From Luteitalea sp. (GTDB taxonomy: Bacteria; Acidobacteriota; Vicinamibacteria; Vicinamibacterales; Vicinamibacteraceae): 64,000 nucleotides of DNA. Shown piece after piece: positions 35,209 through 44,089 of the stretch. The stretch is from contig WHTT01000026.1 of the NCBI GenBank assembly GCA_009377605.1, forward strand, positions 1 through 64,000. The letters run 5' to 3'. The stretch's first letter is position 1; each line of letters opens with the position of its first letter. Below the pieces are notes generated by a model. It was not told the DNA's origin and did no database searches. It saw only the letters and a list, made by a program, of their open reading frames with translations. The position numbers and the translations under genes are program-made.

Positions 35209-36420
35209 TCATCCGAGAGCATCTTCTGGACGCCGTGGGGCTAACCTCTCCACCACGTCAGTCAATCGCATGCTGTCGGTTTCCCAGTTATAGCGAGCCC
35301 GGATGGCCTCGAATCCACGCCGGCCCATGTCCGCGCGTACGTCGGAGTCGGTTAGCCGCAACAGACACTCAGCGAAGGAGGCGGCGTCGTTGTCAGCGCA
35401 GACCAGGCCGCAGCCGACCTCGTCGACAATCCGCTGGATGGGCCGCACGTTTGTACACAGCACCGGGATACCTGAAGCCATGTAATCAAAGAGCTTGTTT
35501 GGAATCGTGTGGTTCCAGTGGCTGCATACATGGTACGGCAGTACACCAATATCACTCTCGGCGTACAGCTCCTTCACGAAGTCGTGCTCGAGCCAACCGT
35601 GAAACTGCACCAGCGGGCCGAGGCCAAGCCGGTCTGCCAGCGCGCGGCATTCTGCCAAGGCCGCGCCCGTCCCCACAACGTGAAGCACGACGCTTGGCCG
35701 AGGAACATCGGCGGCAGCGTACGCAGCCAGACCGTGGAGGGCGTTGTCGATTCCTCGAAGGCGCGTGACGAACCCAACGTAGATGATCTTCAGAACGTCC
35801 TTGCGGAGGTGGGTTCTCGGCGTTGCAGCCGCTGTGGTGCGAGGCGTATTGGAAACGATGGTGATCTTGGCTGCGTCGAAGCCTAACTGGAGAAGTCGGT
35901 CGCGGGACTCTTCGATCATGACCAGCACGTGGTCGGCATAGCGGACCGATATGCGCTCCAACAGCGCCGCAAAGTGCGGATTCTTCAGCATGTAATTGCC
36001 GGCCTTCTGATCGCTGAAGCGCAGAGCCGAGGCGTACATCGCAGGATAACACTCGGCCATATCGAAGACGATGCGGCGCCCGAGGATCCGACCGATGAGG
36101 AGGGCAGCCGGCATCAAGGGCAGATCTCGCACGATCACAACGGGCGCACCGGTCCGGCGCAGGGTTCGGAAGATTGCGAATAACCACAGCGGATTAAAAA
36201 AGACGGGGAGGCTGACGGCGTCATTCAGGCGGCCGAAAATCCCGGGCAGCGCTTGAAGTCGCCTGATCGTGATGGCGTCTAAGCGTTCGTGACGGGCGCG
36301 ACGTGCCGTATTGTTCGCTACAAGCGTGACACTATGGCCCCGCTCTGCGAGAGTCTTGACGATTTTTTCGACGCGAACATCCCATGGATAGTCTTCCTTG
36401 TAAACAAAACATACGTTCAA
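35209..36420 (-). CDS. Glycosyltransferase family 4
   Basis: A 403-residue GT-B enzyme beginning MNVCFVYKEDYPWDVRVEKI, as in many exopolysaccharide GT4 proteins, with ITIVSNTPR, IIYVGFVTRLRGIDNAL and the donor-side NKLFDYMASGIPVLCTN. It overlaps the upstream CapA gene by four bases (ATGA) and is convergent with the FabG gene. It is probably a cytosolic retaining transferase. Confidence 0.88.
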   Translation of the reverse strand: MNVCFVYKEDYPWDVRVEKIVKTLAERGHSVTLVANNTARRARHERLDAITIRRLQALPGIFGRLNDAVSLPVFFNPLWLFAIFRTLRRTGAPVVIVRDLPLMPAALLIGRILGRRIVFDMAECYPAMYASALRFSDQKAGNYMLKNPHFAALLERISVRYADHVLVMIEESRDRLLQLGFDAAKITIVSNTPRTTAAATPRTHLRKDVLKIIYVGFVTRLRGIDNALHGLAAYAAADVPRPSVVLHVVGTGAALAECRALADRLGLGPLVQFHGWLEHDFVKELYAESDIGVLPYHVCSHWNHTIPNKLFDYMASGIPVLCTNVRPIQRIVDEVGCGLVCADNDAASFAECLLRLTDSDVRADMGRRGFEAIRARYNWETDSMRLTDVVERLAPRRPEDALG

Positions 36421-37556
36421 TGCCGCATCTCCAGGCGTTTCGAGGCGAGCGGTCGCCTCGAGGCGAAACGCAACAACTTCTTCAAGATCAAATGTCGTCG
36501 CACATGGGGTTCATACCGGCGAATATTTAGCACGATGTGCGCGAACTTGAGCACAACCAACAGCACCAACCTGAGCTTCTGCGCACGGGCATACGTCAGC
36601 GGTCCGCGACCTAGATCCCGATTGATCGCATCCCTCAGCCGTGCGTGCGCAGCGAGCTCGCGCTGGGCAGTCTGTCCATCGACTGGGGCCGGTTGGTAGT
36701 TTCGTCTGACACGCACTGGAATCAGCGCATGGGACACCCCGACACGGCGGTCGCGTGCGAACGTAATTTGCACCACGACCGTGCGCAGGCAGGTCTGCCA
36801 CCATGTTTTGTCGAAGACGAAGTTCCCGAGACTGTACGCGATCAAGCCGTGCTTGTATCGCTCACAGCCCTGCACGACGTGGGGATGGTGGCCGAGCACG
36901 ACGTCGCAACCATGGTCGATCAGGATGCGTCCGAGATGAGTCATGTCCCGTGAGGGATACGTCATGTACTCGAGGCCCCAGTGCATCGAGACCACAACGT
37001 AGTGGACCGATCTCCTGAGGCGCGTGAGGTCTGCCAAGATACCCTCTCTGCGAGTCGCGGCGTACAGCGGGTCACCGTCAAAGTACTGCTCCCACTCGTG
37101 GGAATAACCCAGGAATCCAATCGAGATTCCGTTTCGTTCCAGAATGACTGGCTCAGAGTGATACTCGCCGCCGCTCGCGATGCCTAGGGGTGCGATGCCG
37201 TTGTTCCTGAGAAGCCGAGTCGTATCTCGGAATGCTTCTGCACCGTACTGGAGCGTGTGATTGTTAGCGATGTTCATCACATGAAAGCCGGCGTCCACGC
37301 ACGCCTCGACTGCCTCCGGAGCGCCCCGCAGATAGACCGATTGGGGATCCCGGCGCTCGAGTCCTCTGTCGGAGAGCACGCACTCCAGGTTACCGAAGAG
37401 AAGGTCGCCGTTCTTCAAGACATCACGGATTGCATCGAAGATGAAATGTGGACCGCAGGCTTCGATCGCGCTTCGGGTGCCAAAACCTAGACTGATCAGG
37501 CTGTCGCCCAGACACACATCGCCTACCGCGTTCAAAACTAGTTCATCCTTGCTCAT
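36417..37556 (-). CDS. CapA family protein
   Basis: A 379-residue CapA/PgsA-type protein: LNAVGDVCLGD near the start, LLFGNLECVLSD, NIANNHTLQYG, VVSMHWGLEYMTYPS and LGHHPHVVQGCERYKHGL. It is the second CapA in the locus (also 6231-7379), about equal in length but diverged. Family members carry a metallophosphatase fold and are linked to capsule or poly-gamma-glutamate assembly. It lies between two glycosyltransferases on the minus strand, coupled to the downstream one. Confidence 0.88.
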   Translation of the reverse strand: MSKDELVLNAVGDVCLGDSLISLGFGTRSAIEACGPHFIFDAIRDVLKNGDLLFGNLECVLSDRGLERRDPQSVYLRGAPEAVEACVDAGFHVMNIANNHTLQYGAEAFRDTTRLLRNNGIAPLGIASGGEYHSEPVILERNGISIGFLGYSHEWEQYFDGDPLYAATRREGILADLTRLRRSVHYVVVSMHWGLEYMTYPSRDMTHLGRILIDHGCDVVLGHHPHVVQGCERYKHGLIAYSLGNFVFDKTWWQTCLRTVVVQITFARDRRVGVSHALIPVRVRRNYQPAPVDGQTAQRELAAHARLRDAINRDLGRGPLTYARAQKLRLVLLVVLKFAHIVLNIRRYEPHVRRHLILKKLLRFASRRPLASKRLEMRH

Positions 37557-37637
37557 TGGCTTTCCCTCTAGCTCTCCACCTCTCGAGCGTCATGACCGTG
37601 CCTCGAGATAGCAGCATCGTCACAACGATCTTCGATG

Positions 37638-38828
37638 TCAGCCCGCAGCCGCGACCTCGCGATAAAGCTCCAGGTAGAGCTCCAGGTAGAGCTCCGCCAT
37701 GACTCGACTACTGAACCGAGACGACGACTGGGTCAGCGAGTACTCCGCCAGTTGTGAGGCAAGCGCACGGTCGTCTATGCAGCGCAGAATCGCCCTCGCC
37801 AGAGCGCTCGAATCACCAGGTTCGACCAATAGGCCGCCTCGCCCCTCGTCGAGCACGTTTGGAACGCCGCCTACGCGGCTCGCCACGATTGGTACGGCCG
37901 CTTGCATCGCCTCCAATAGAACGATCGGAAGCCCCTCCGTCAATGACGGTAGAACGAAGACATCGAACAGGCGCAGATAATCCTTCGCGTTGCTCCGATA
38001 TCCTGGCATCAAGACTCGGTCGCCGAGTCCGAGATCGCGGGCATGTCGCTCGAGCGGCGCGCGTTGCCTGCCCTCGCCCAGGATCAGCACCACGACGTCG
38101 TCTCGATCGCGCGCGATCTGTCCGACGGCGCGCAACATGAGGTCGAAACCTTTCTCTCGCGACAGCCGCCCGATCGCACCAATCACAACTGACCCGCTCT
38201 TACAGAACCGAACAATATCGTCGTCTACGAATGAGGATGTATCGGCGGACGACGCGGAGGACACAGGCGCAGCTTGAGGGATCCCGTTCTCGATGACGCG
38301 CCAACGCCGGTCGTGCAGGCGATTCAACCCGCGTGTAGCCGTCATACCGCGATGAACCAGCACGACGCGATCGGCACATCGCAATGCAAGGCGGTCGACG
38401 CGATGATACAGCCACATTCGGCTCAGGCCGCTAACGTCCGTGTACCCATGCACGGTCGCAACCAATGGAATCGATCGCAGTCGCCTGGGCAGGAACCCAA
38501 GGAGGATGTCGCCTTTGTAGCCATGGCTGTGCAGAACGTCGGCCGCCTCGTCGCGGGCTAGATGAAGAACTTGCAATGCCCCTCTGAGGTTCGGTCCAGG
38601 TAACATTCGGACGATCCGTACTGGCAGCCCGCGCTCTCGAGCGGCTCGTTCCACCGGTTTCTCACCGCAACCAGGCGAGCCGATGGACACAATCGTGGGT
38701 ATGTGGTTGAGCTTCTGCTGCTCGACGGCTAGCTCTAGTAGCACTCGTTCGGCACCGTAGAGACCGGCGCTATCGATTATGTGAAGCACCCGTAGCGCAG
38801 TCGTCCGATTTTTGGCGAGGGATTGCAA
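37638..38828 (-). CDS. Glycosyltransferase family 4
   Basis: A 396-residue GT-B protein with LRVLHIIDSAGLYGAERVLL, IGAIGRLSREKGFDLML and the donor motif LPSLTEGLPIVLLEAMQAAV. The start is TTG 38828, supported by TAGGAGA about nine bases upstream. The C-terminal tail contains a perfect in-frame LYLE duplication from a 12-bp tandem repeat at 37666-37695. It is the first gene of a three-gene minus-strand group. Confidence 0.87.
   Translation of the reverse strand: MQSLAKNRTTALRVLHIIDSAGLYGAERVLLELAVEQQKLNHIPTIVSIGSPGCGEKPVERAARERGLPVRIVRMLPGPNLRGALQVLHLARDEAADVLHSHGYKGDILLGFLPRRLRSIPLVATVHGYTDVSGLSRMWLYHRVDRLALRCADRVVLVHRGMTATRGLNRLHDRRWRVIENGIPQAAPVSSASSADTSSFVDDDIVRFCKSGSVVIGAIGRLSREKGFDLMLRAVGQIARDRDDVVVLILGEGRQRAPLERHARDLGLGDRVLMPGYRSNAKDYLRLFDVFVLPSLTEGLPIVLLEAMQAAVPIVASRVGGVPNVLDEGRGGLLVEPGDSSALARAILRCIDDRALASQLAEYSLTQSSSRFSSRVMAELYLELYLELYREVAAAG
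37666..37695. repeat. 12-bp tandem repeat in the 3' end of a GT4 gene
   Basis: Two and a half copies of AGCTCCAGGTAG on the plus strand. They encode the LYLE LYLE tail of the glycosyltransferase. The unit length is a multiple of three, so slippage would change length without frameshift. Confidence 0.85.
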
Positions 38829-38943
38829 AATCGTAAATCTCCTACGGAACTGTCACATCGCGTATCTCTGGAACGTCGCAGGCCGAACAGATTTCGGGCA
38901 GGATCGGAGCTATGGCCGGCGCACGAAGCCGCGTACGGTATCA

Positions 38944-38958
38944 TGGCCCGTGCCTTGC
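38944..38958 (+). promoter_or_regulatory. Candidate sigma-54 promoter for the secreted protein gene
   Basis: The site TGGCCCGTGCCTTGC followed by T matches TGGCAC-N5-TTGC with one change (A to C) and exact GG-N10-GC spacing. Predicted transcription start is near 38970, about 34 bases before ATG 39004. Confidence 0.6.
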
Positions 38959-39003
38959 TATTCTACGAGTCATCGTCACCGTCGTGCCACGAAAGGGTTC
39001 GTA

Positions 39004-40185
39004 ATGGCCGCCGTTGAAATCATGAATTCTCTTCCAACGAAATCCGCCATCGCCGGGGCATTGCTCCTCACCCTCGGCAGTATTAGTGTCGCTCAAGCTC
39101 AGCCAGTGATCACTGCGAGTTCTGGAGAGTGGTCGCACAAGGCGAACGTGACGATCACGGGCGCGCGGTTTGGGTCCAAGCCCAACCCTGCGCCAATCGT
39201 GTGGGACGATGCGTCAGGCACGAACCTTCGTGACAAGTGGGATGGCGGCTGGCCGGACCGGGCGAAGAATTCCGACTTCAACATTGGCTATCGACGGCCT
39301 ATTCGTGGCGTCTCTCCACCTCACAACCGCGTGGGCCGCTACCTCGCGGGTGCACACGGCGAGTCCACGGCCAACGCAGGCTACAACGTCATGGTCTGGA
39401 AAGCGTACGAGAACACCGGATCTATGTATCTTTCCTACTGGTACCAGATGGATCCCGCTTGGACATTCGGTGGAGACAACAACCACAAGCTTGCAATCCA
39501 CTCGGTTGGAACCCCGCCGTACGTACCGGACCATTTCAACTATGAATACAACGTAAGACCTACGAGCCCGAGCTCTGACGTGAAGTGGCACGTCTACACG
39601 AACAGTCCTGAGTCGTTTTTGGGCCCGAATCCGCGGTTGAAGGACAACCACACGTGGTTTGGCGCTGAGGGAACCAACCCGGTCGGTCGTTGGGCCAAGC
39701 ACGAGATCATCGCCAAGTGGAGCGCCGGCAGCGACGGCATGCTGGTCATCTACGACAACGGCAAGAAAGTGCTCGAATATCAGGGACGCACCGATGGTGC
39801 CCCGGGAACGAAGCGCGTCGAGGCCATCGGCGGTTTTGGTCGGCCGTACGGGAAGCCAAACAACTGGCGGTATTTTGCCGACCTCTACTTCGACACCACG
39901 CTCGCCCGGGTCATGCTCGGCAACGCTTCTTCGTTGGAGAGATCCACCAAGCGCGAAGTCCAGATCGCCACGCAGTGGGCCGACTCGTCCATTACGCTCT
40001 CGGTCAATCTGGGCGTGTTCAATCAAGGAGAGACCGCGTATCTCTATGTGGTCGACTCCGATGGAAACGTCAACGAGGAAGGCTATCCGATAAAGGTCGG
40101 CGGCTCTGGCGGAGGCGATCCGGGACCGGGACCGGACCCGACTACTCCCAAGGCACCAGTGGGCCTGCGCGTCGTAGGTCCCTGA
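39004..40185 (+). CDS. Secreted protein with IPT/TIG-like and lectin-like regions
   Basis: A 393-residue exported protein. A signal peptide (SAIAGALLLTLGSISVAQA) is followed by an IPT/TIG-like strand pattern (HKANVTITGARFGSKP). A long beta-rich, Trp-rich region then resembles concanavalin-type lyase/lectin folds (YLSYWYQMDPAWTFGG, WRYFADLYFDTTLARVML). The tail is Gly/Pro-rich. ATG 39004 has AAAGGG six bases upstream; ATG 39025 would give a tighter signal peptide. There is no PEP-CTERM or other sorting motif. It may bind or cleave the locus polysaccharide; I do not recognise a specific family. Confidence 0.75.
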   Translation: MAAVEIMNSLPTKSAIAGALLLTLGSISVAQAQPVITASSGEWSHKANVTITGARFGSKPNPAPIVWDDASGTNLRDKWDGGWPDRAKNSDFNIGYRRPIRGVSPPHNRVGRYLAGAHGESTANAGYNVMVWKAYENTGSMYLSYWYQMDPAWTFGGDNNHKLAIHSVGTPPYVPDHFNYEYNVRPTSPSSDVKWHVYTNSPESFLGPNPRLKDNHTWFGAEGTNPVGRWAKHEIIAKWSAGSDGMLVIYDNGKKVLEYQGRTDGAPGTKRVEAIGGFGRPYGKPNNWRYFADLYFDTTLARVMLGNASSLERSTKREVQIATQWADSSITLSVNLGVFNQGETAYLYVVDSDGNVNEEGYPIKVGGSGGGDPGPGPDPTTPKAPVGLRVVGP

Positions 40186-40231
40186 CACGTCTCTTGTCTC
40201 TCGAGCCGTCCAGTTATTCCAGGACATTTCC

Positions 40232-41014
40232 CTACTTCTGTAGGACAAGGATGCTGTACCAAGCCCACCTGCCCGCCCGTGGCACGAGGCGCAGGAGAAC
40301 GTCATCCACACGCATGAGCGAGTGCTGCACGACTGGTGCGAAGCGCGCGAGGCCTGGGAGGTAACAGAGTCCCATTGCGGCTGACGCGAGCAGAAGCTGG
40401 TCGTGATGCTCGAATCGAGCGAATCCTCCTAGCCCCTTCGAGAGAGCGTTGAGGTCCAGCGGCGCCTCGTCCGGTGTGCGGTACTGCGGCGTCAGGTGTC
40501 GATACAACCTGATCGCCGGATTCGACGCCAGTGGTTCGGCAAATATGGCCCTGCCACCCGCTTTCAGGACCCGGCGCAACTCTGCCAGGGCGCGGTACTG
40601 ATCTAGATGGTGTAGGATCGCGAACCCGACAGCTAGATCGAAGCTGTCATCCCGATACTTCAGTTCTTCGCCGCCCATCACGTCGACCGCACAGTGGTCC
40701 AGAAGATGCGCCGCCTTGAGCACCTCGCGCGTGTTCTCGACCGCCTCTGACGAGATATCGAAGGCAGAAACCCTTGCACCGCGGCGGGCCAGTTCCTTCG
40801 TGACCCACCCGCGTCCGCATCCGTACTCGACAATCTGCTTGTTGGCCAGATCGTCACCAAGGAACAGCATCATCCGCTGGAAGATTGGGTACGTAGGATG
40901 GGCCCGATAGTGGCGAGGCCCCGAGTCTCGCATCGCCCACTTGTGGTCGTGGAAGAGCGCCTCCACTCGATGCCGATCGGTCAAATTCGTGTGAGGGTGA
41001 TTCTCAGCCATCAT
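40232..41014 (-). CDS. Class I SAM-dependent methyltransferase
   Basis: A 260-residue methyltransferase from ATG 41014 (a second ATG is at 41011). The SAM loop is IVEYGCGRGWVTKELARRGA near residue 55; motif II is DSFDLAVGFAILHHLDQ, and the post-motif helix is LRRVLKAGGRAIFAEPLA. It probably O-methylates a sugar or lipid in the pathway. It is the last gene of the minus-strand AsnB group, 37 bases after the asnB stop. The upstream open frame is not credible coding sequence. Confidence 0.85.
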   Translation of the reverse strand: MMAENHPHTNLTDRHRVEALFHDHKWAMRDSGPRHYRAHPTYPIFQRMMLFLGDDLANKQIVEYGCGRGWVTKELARRGARVSAFDISSEAVENTREVLKAAHLLDHCAVDVMGGEELKYRDDSFDLAVGFAILHHLDQYRALAELRRVLKAGGRAIFAEPLASNPAIRLYRHLTPQYRTPDEAPLDLNALSKGLGGFARFEHHDQLLLASAAMGLCYLPGLARFAPVVQHSLMRVDDVLLRLVPRAGRWAWYSILVLQK

Positions 41015-41051
41015 GAACTTTCCGGAACAGCATTGACGTAGCCTTGGCACC

Positions 41052-43052
41052 TCAGTAAATGGCCGCCTTGTCCACGACGGTTCGCGGCGTGACGCGCGCA
41101 CCTGCAACCGGGCGGCGTCGAACGAAGCGGTCGTGGAGAACCTGCGTCGAGAGGACCGCGACAACAGCCATGTTGTCGGCATTGGAGAACTGACCGGCCG
41201 CTCCGCGCGCCCGGCACTTCGCGAGCAACTGACGCGCGGCGGGCGGATTGAAGATGCCAGCTTCTGCGAGCGCGCGCTCGCTTGCAACCTCGTCAATCCA
41301 TTCCGGCCGCCGAGGTCCTACGAACGATAAAGCATCCGGAGCCCGATAGGGCTGTTTCGGGCGAGCCAGGATCTCATTCGGCACGAGGTCGCGCGCCGCG
41401 CGCTTCAACACGTGCTTCTCGTCAAGCACACGGAGCTTGTAAGACGGAGGCAGCGAATCGGCGAGCGCTGCCACCTGGCGGTCGAGAAACGGAAAGCGCC
41501 CCTCAACCGAGTGGGCCATGAGCATGCGGTCGCCCTGCGACGAGAGAATGTACCCGGACAAGAGAGTGCGAATCTCGAGGTACTGGTCCTGCGCCAGCGA
41601 CGACCAACGCGGAAAATCGTCCGGCAAATCGGTCAGCAGGTCCCGCCGCACGTCGCAACCAGCAGTGGCCGCGCGATGCTCGGCCGACAGCAAGCGCCGG
41701 AGCGCGCTTGCAGCACGCCATCGAACGTCGTGACCAAACCCGGCCTCGCGCCACGCACCAAGATCCTGTCCAAAGAACTGCTGCGTGAGCGCCCGCTGCG
41801 ACACGGGCGAGCGGGCCAGGTACGGATAGAGCCGCTCGAGCAGTTGAGGCCGGCGCGTCGAACCTGGCTGGCGGGCCCAGAAGCGGCGCACCTTCGCCTC
41901 GCGAAAGAGATCGTATCCGGCAAACAGCTCGTCGGCGCCCTCTCCCGTCAACACGACCTTGATGCCAGCGTCACGCACCAGCTTCGAGAGCAGATACAAC
42001 GGCGCCGGAGCCGTGCGGAGAATCGGCCGCTCCGTGTGCTCGATGACTTCGGGAAAGAGCCGGGCGATGTCCTCGCGCGACACCAGCACCTCGCGATGGT
42101 CGCTGCCCAGATGCTGCGCCATCAGACGCTGATAATGCGTCTCGTCGTATTCGGCATCCTCGAAGCGCAGCGAGAAGGTACAGAACTTTTCCCCCTTGGC
42201 TTTGAGACCGAGCGCCGCGACGAGCGAGCTGTCCAAGCCGCCCGAGAGATAGCTGCCCACCGGGACGTCGGCGCGCAGCATCCGGAGCTCCGTTGCCTGC
42301 TCGAGCGCCCCGCGAACCGCCTCCACCGCCTCGTCTCGTGACCCGGAAAACTCTCCCTCACCATCAACCGGATACCGCTGCTCCACCGCCCAGGAGGTCG
42401 ACGCTCCGCCCCGCCGGTAGATGCGCGTGACTCCAGGCTCGACCTCGCTGACGCCGCGAAACACGCTCTGCGGCGCGATCGTTGTCCAGAACGTGAAGAG
42501 CTGCTCGATGCCGAGCGGGTCCAGCTCACGCGGTATCGTACGGTCTGCTGCGAAGATGGCTTTGACCTCACTTGCGAAATAGAAGCGACCGCCGTGCTCA
42601 CAGACGTACAAGGGGCGAACGCCGAACGGATCGCGCGCCAGCACCAGCGCACGCTCACGGCTGTCCCAGAGCGCGACCGCCCATTGGCCGTTGAAGCGCT
42701 CGAACGCCCGCGGACCCCACGCCTCGTACGCGTGGACAATCACCTCGGTATCGCTGCGCGTGCGGAATTGGTGCCCGAGCCCCCGGAGCTCGTCGCCGAG
42801 CTCGATGTAATTGAAGATCTCGCCGTTGAAGACGACCCAGAGCGTGCCATCTTCGTTCGAAAGCGGCTGTTGGCCAGTCGCGACGTCGATGATCGAGAGG
42901 CGTGCGTGGCCGAGACCGGCGCTCTCGTCGCGGTAGACGCCGAGCTCGTCTGGACCGCGGTGCCTGAGCGCGCTCGCCATCTCGATGAGCCGCTCCGTCG
43001 ATGGCGGCGCCAGGTCATCTCGCAGCGTGACGATGCCGGCAATTCCGCACAT
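41052..43052 (-). CDS. Asparagine synthase-type glutamine amidotransferase (AsnB-like)
   Basis: A 666-residue class II amidotransferase. Cys2 begins the glutaminase domain (MCGIAGIVTL), with later NGEIFNYIEL and RSDTEVIVHAYE. The ATP-dependent synthase domain has GSYLSGGLDSSLVAALG near residue 265 and LTGEGADELFAGYD. XrtA-type loci carry related amidotransferases, so the probable job is making an amide on a glycan uronic acid or other carboxylate, not free asparagine. It starts a few bases after the sulfotransferase stop. Confidence 0.88.
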   Translation of the reverse strand: MCGIAGIVTLRDDLAPPSTERLIEMASALRHRGPDELGVYRDESAGLGHARLSIIDVATGQQPLSNEDGTLWVVFNGEIFNYIELGDELRGLGHQFRTRSDTEVIVHAYEAWGPRAFERFNGQWAVALWDSRERALVLARDPFGVRPLYVCEHGGRFYFASEVKAIFAADRTIPRELDPLGIEQLFTFWTTIAPQSVFRGVSEVEPGVTRIYRRGGASTSWAVEQRYPVDGEGEFSGSRDEAVEAVRGALEQATELRMLRADVPVGSYLSGGLDSSLVAALGLKAKGEKFCTFSLRFEDAEYDETHYQRLMAQHLGSDHREVLVSREDIARLFPEVIEHTERPILRTAPAPLYLLSKLVRDAGIKVVLTGEGADELFAGYDLFREAKVRRFWARQPGSTRRPQLLERLYPYLARSPVSQRALTQQFFGQDLGAWREAGFGHDVRWRAASALRRLLSAEHRAATAGCDVRRDLLTDLPDDFPRWSSLAQDQYLEIRTLLSGYILSSQGDRMLMAHSVEGRFPFLDRQVAALADSLPPSYKLRVLDEKHVLKRAARDLVPNEILARPKQPYRAPDALSFVGPRRPEWIDEVASERALAEAGIFNPPAARQLLAKCRARGAAGQFSNADNMAVVAVLSTQVLHDRFVRRRPVAGARVTPRTVVDKAAIY

Positions 43053-43055
43053 GAC

Positions 43056-44084
43056 TCATTCCCTGGGTAGGGACGCCTCGCCGAGGCGTCCAGATTGTGC
43101 CTCGCCGCGGCGTGCGGAAGGCGTCTCGCCGGGGCGTCGAGACGACGCGTTGTTCGGCGAACGCGCCCGACCATGGCGCTTCCACCGCCAGGCGACCCCT
43201 TCCCGTACGCGGTGATACCCCTTGCGTAGGATGCGGAACGGATGCCCGGTCACTCCCGGCGGGTAGCCAAGGTCCGCGAGTGCCCGCCCGGCCAGCTCAT
43301 GGGCAACGGCCTGGTCGGCGGCCGACAGCGTGCGCATCCACTTCAACGCCTGCGTGGCGAGCGGCCGGTCGCTCAGGTGCCCATGAATCGGCGTACGAAT
43401 GTTCCCGCCCACCTTGGTCTCGGCCCCTTCCGAGTACTGCAGCATCTTCTCTTCGAACTCCACGCCGATGAAATCCGTCAGCCGGCGCAGCTCGGCCTCC
43501 GGTTGCGCAACCAAGTCCTCGAACCGCAGCTCCACACACCTGTCGGCCGGGAGCATCCCGAGCATCTTCCGGGTCCAGGTCACATCCTCGGCCCAGGAGC
43601 GGACCGCCGTGACGAAGTCGTTCGGTCCCCACTTCTGCTGAATGATGGAGAGCGCGACATCGCGCCCGTCCCGGATGAGATGGATGAAGCGCGCGTCCGG
43701 AAACAACCGGTTCAGGATGTGGGCCTCGGTCGCATATTCCGGCGTCTTGTCGCCCCACAGATCCTTCCCAAAAGTACGCGCGTAGGCCAGGTAGAGCTGG
43801 CGAATCGTCTCCTCCAGGCTCGTACACCGGTCCAGGTCGATGTCACTCGGCGTCAGCTTGCGATCCCAGAGCTGGACGTAGCGCTCAGCCAAGATCTCCT
43901 GGACGAGCGCCAGACGCCGTTCGGGCTCTCCAAGATCACCGAGCGCTGCTCGGCGCTCGTAGTAACGAATGAAGAAGTGCGACTCGTTGGGGATGGCAAT
44001 CCGCGAGTGCGCATCGAGCATCAACCTCAGAAGGGTCGTGCCCGAGCGGTTGAGGCCAATGATGAAGATTGGAGCTGTGCTCAT
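43056..44084 (-). CDS. Sulfotransferase (Sulfotransfer_3-like)
   Basis: A 342-residue PAPS-dependent sulfotransferase. The 5'-phosphosulfate loop is IIGLNRSGTTLLRLMLDAH near the N-terminus and the 3'-phosphate loop is FIHLIRDGRDVALSIIQ near residue 140. The last 35-40 residues are encoded by palindromic repeats at 43067-43168, giving an Arg/Gly/Pro/Ser-rich tail unlike the family. ATG 44084 is preferred over TTG 44093, which overlaps the NAD synthase-like gene. It is the fourth sulfotransferase of the locus. Confidence 0.87.
   Translation of the reverse strand: MSTAPIFIIGLNRSGTTLLRLMLDAHSRIAIPNESHFFIRYYERRAALGDLGEPERRLALVQEILAERYVQLWDRKLTPSDIDLDRCTSLEETIRQLYLAYARTFGKDLWGDKTPEYATEAHILNRLFPDARFIHLIRDGRDVALSIIQQKWGPNDFVTAVRSWAEDVTWTRKMLGMLPADRCVELRFEDLVAQPEAELRRLTDFIGVEFEEKMLQYSEGAETKVGGNIRTPIHGHLSDRPLATQALKWMRTLSAADQAVAHELAGRALADLGYPPGVTGHPFRILRKGYHRVREGVAWRWKRHGRARSPNNASSRRPGETPSARRGEAQSGRLGEASLPRE
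43067..43168. repeat. GTAGGGACGCC-type palindromic repeat cluster inside a gene
   Basis: Successive GC palindromes: GTAG at 43067 followed by GGACGCCTCGCCGAGGCGTC, then two degenerate relatives ending near 43168 (TTCGGCGAACGCGCCC). The cluster covers the 3' end of the sulfotransferase gene and is translated. Related units lie at 47967-48036, 48251-48273 and 60319-60393. Confidence 0.82.
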
Positions 44085-44089
44085 TTCTA

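Noticed and set aside
39004-40185. Exosortase (PEP-CTERM) substrate
   Set aside because: The C-terminus is Gly/Pro-rich and ends without a PEP motif, transmembrane helix or basic cluster.
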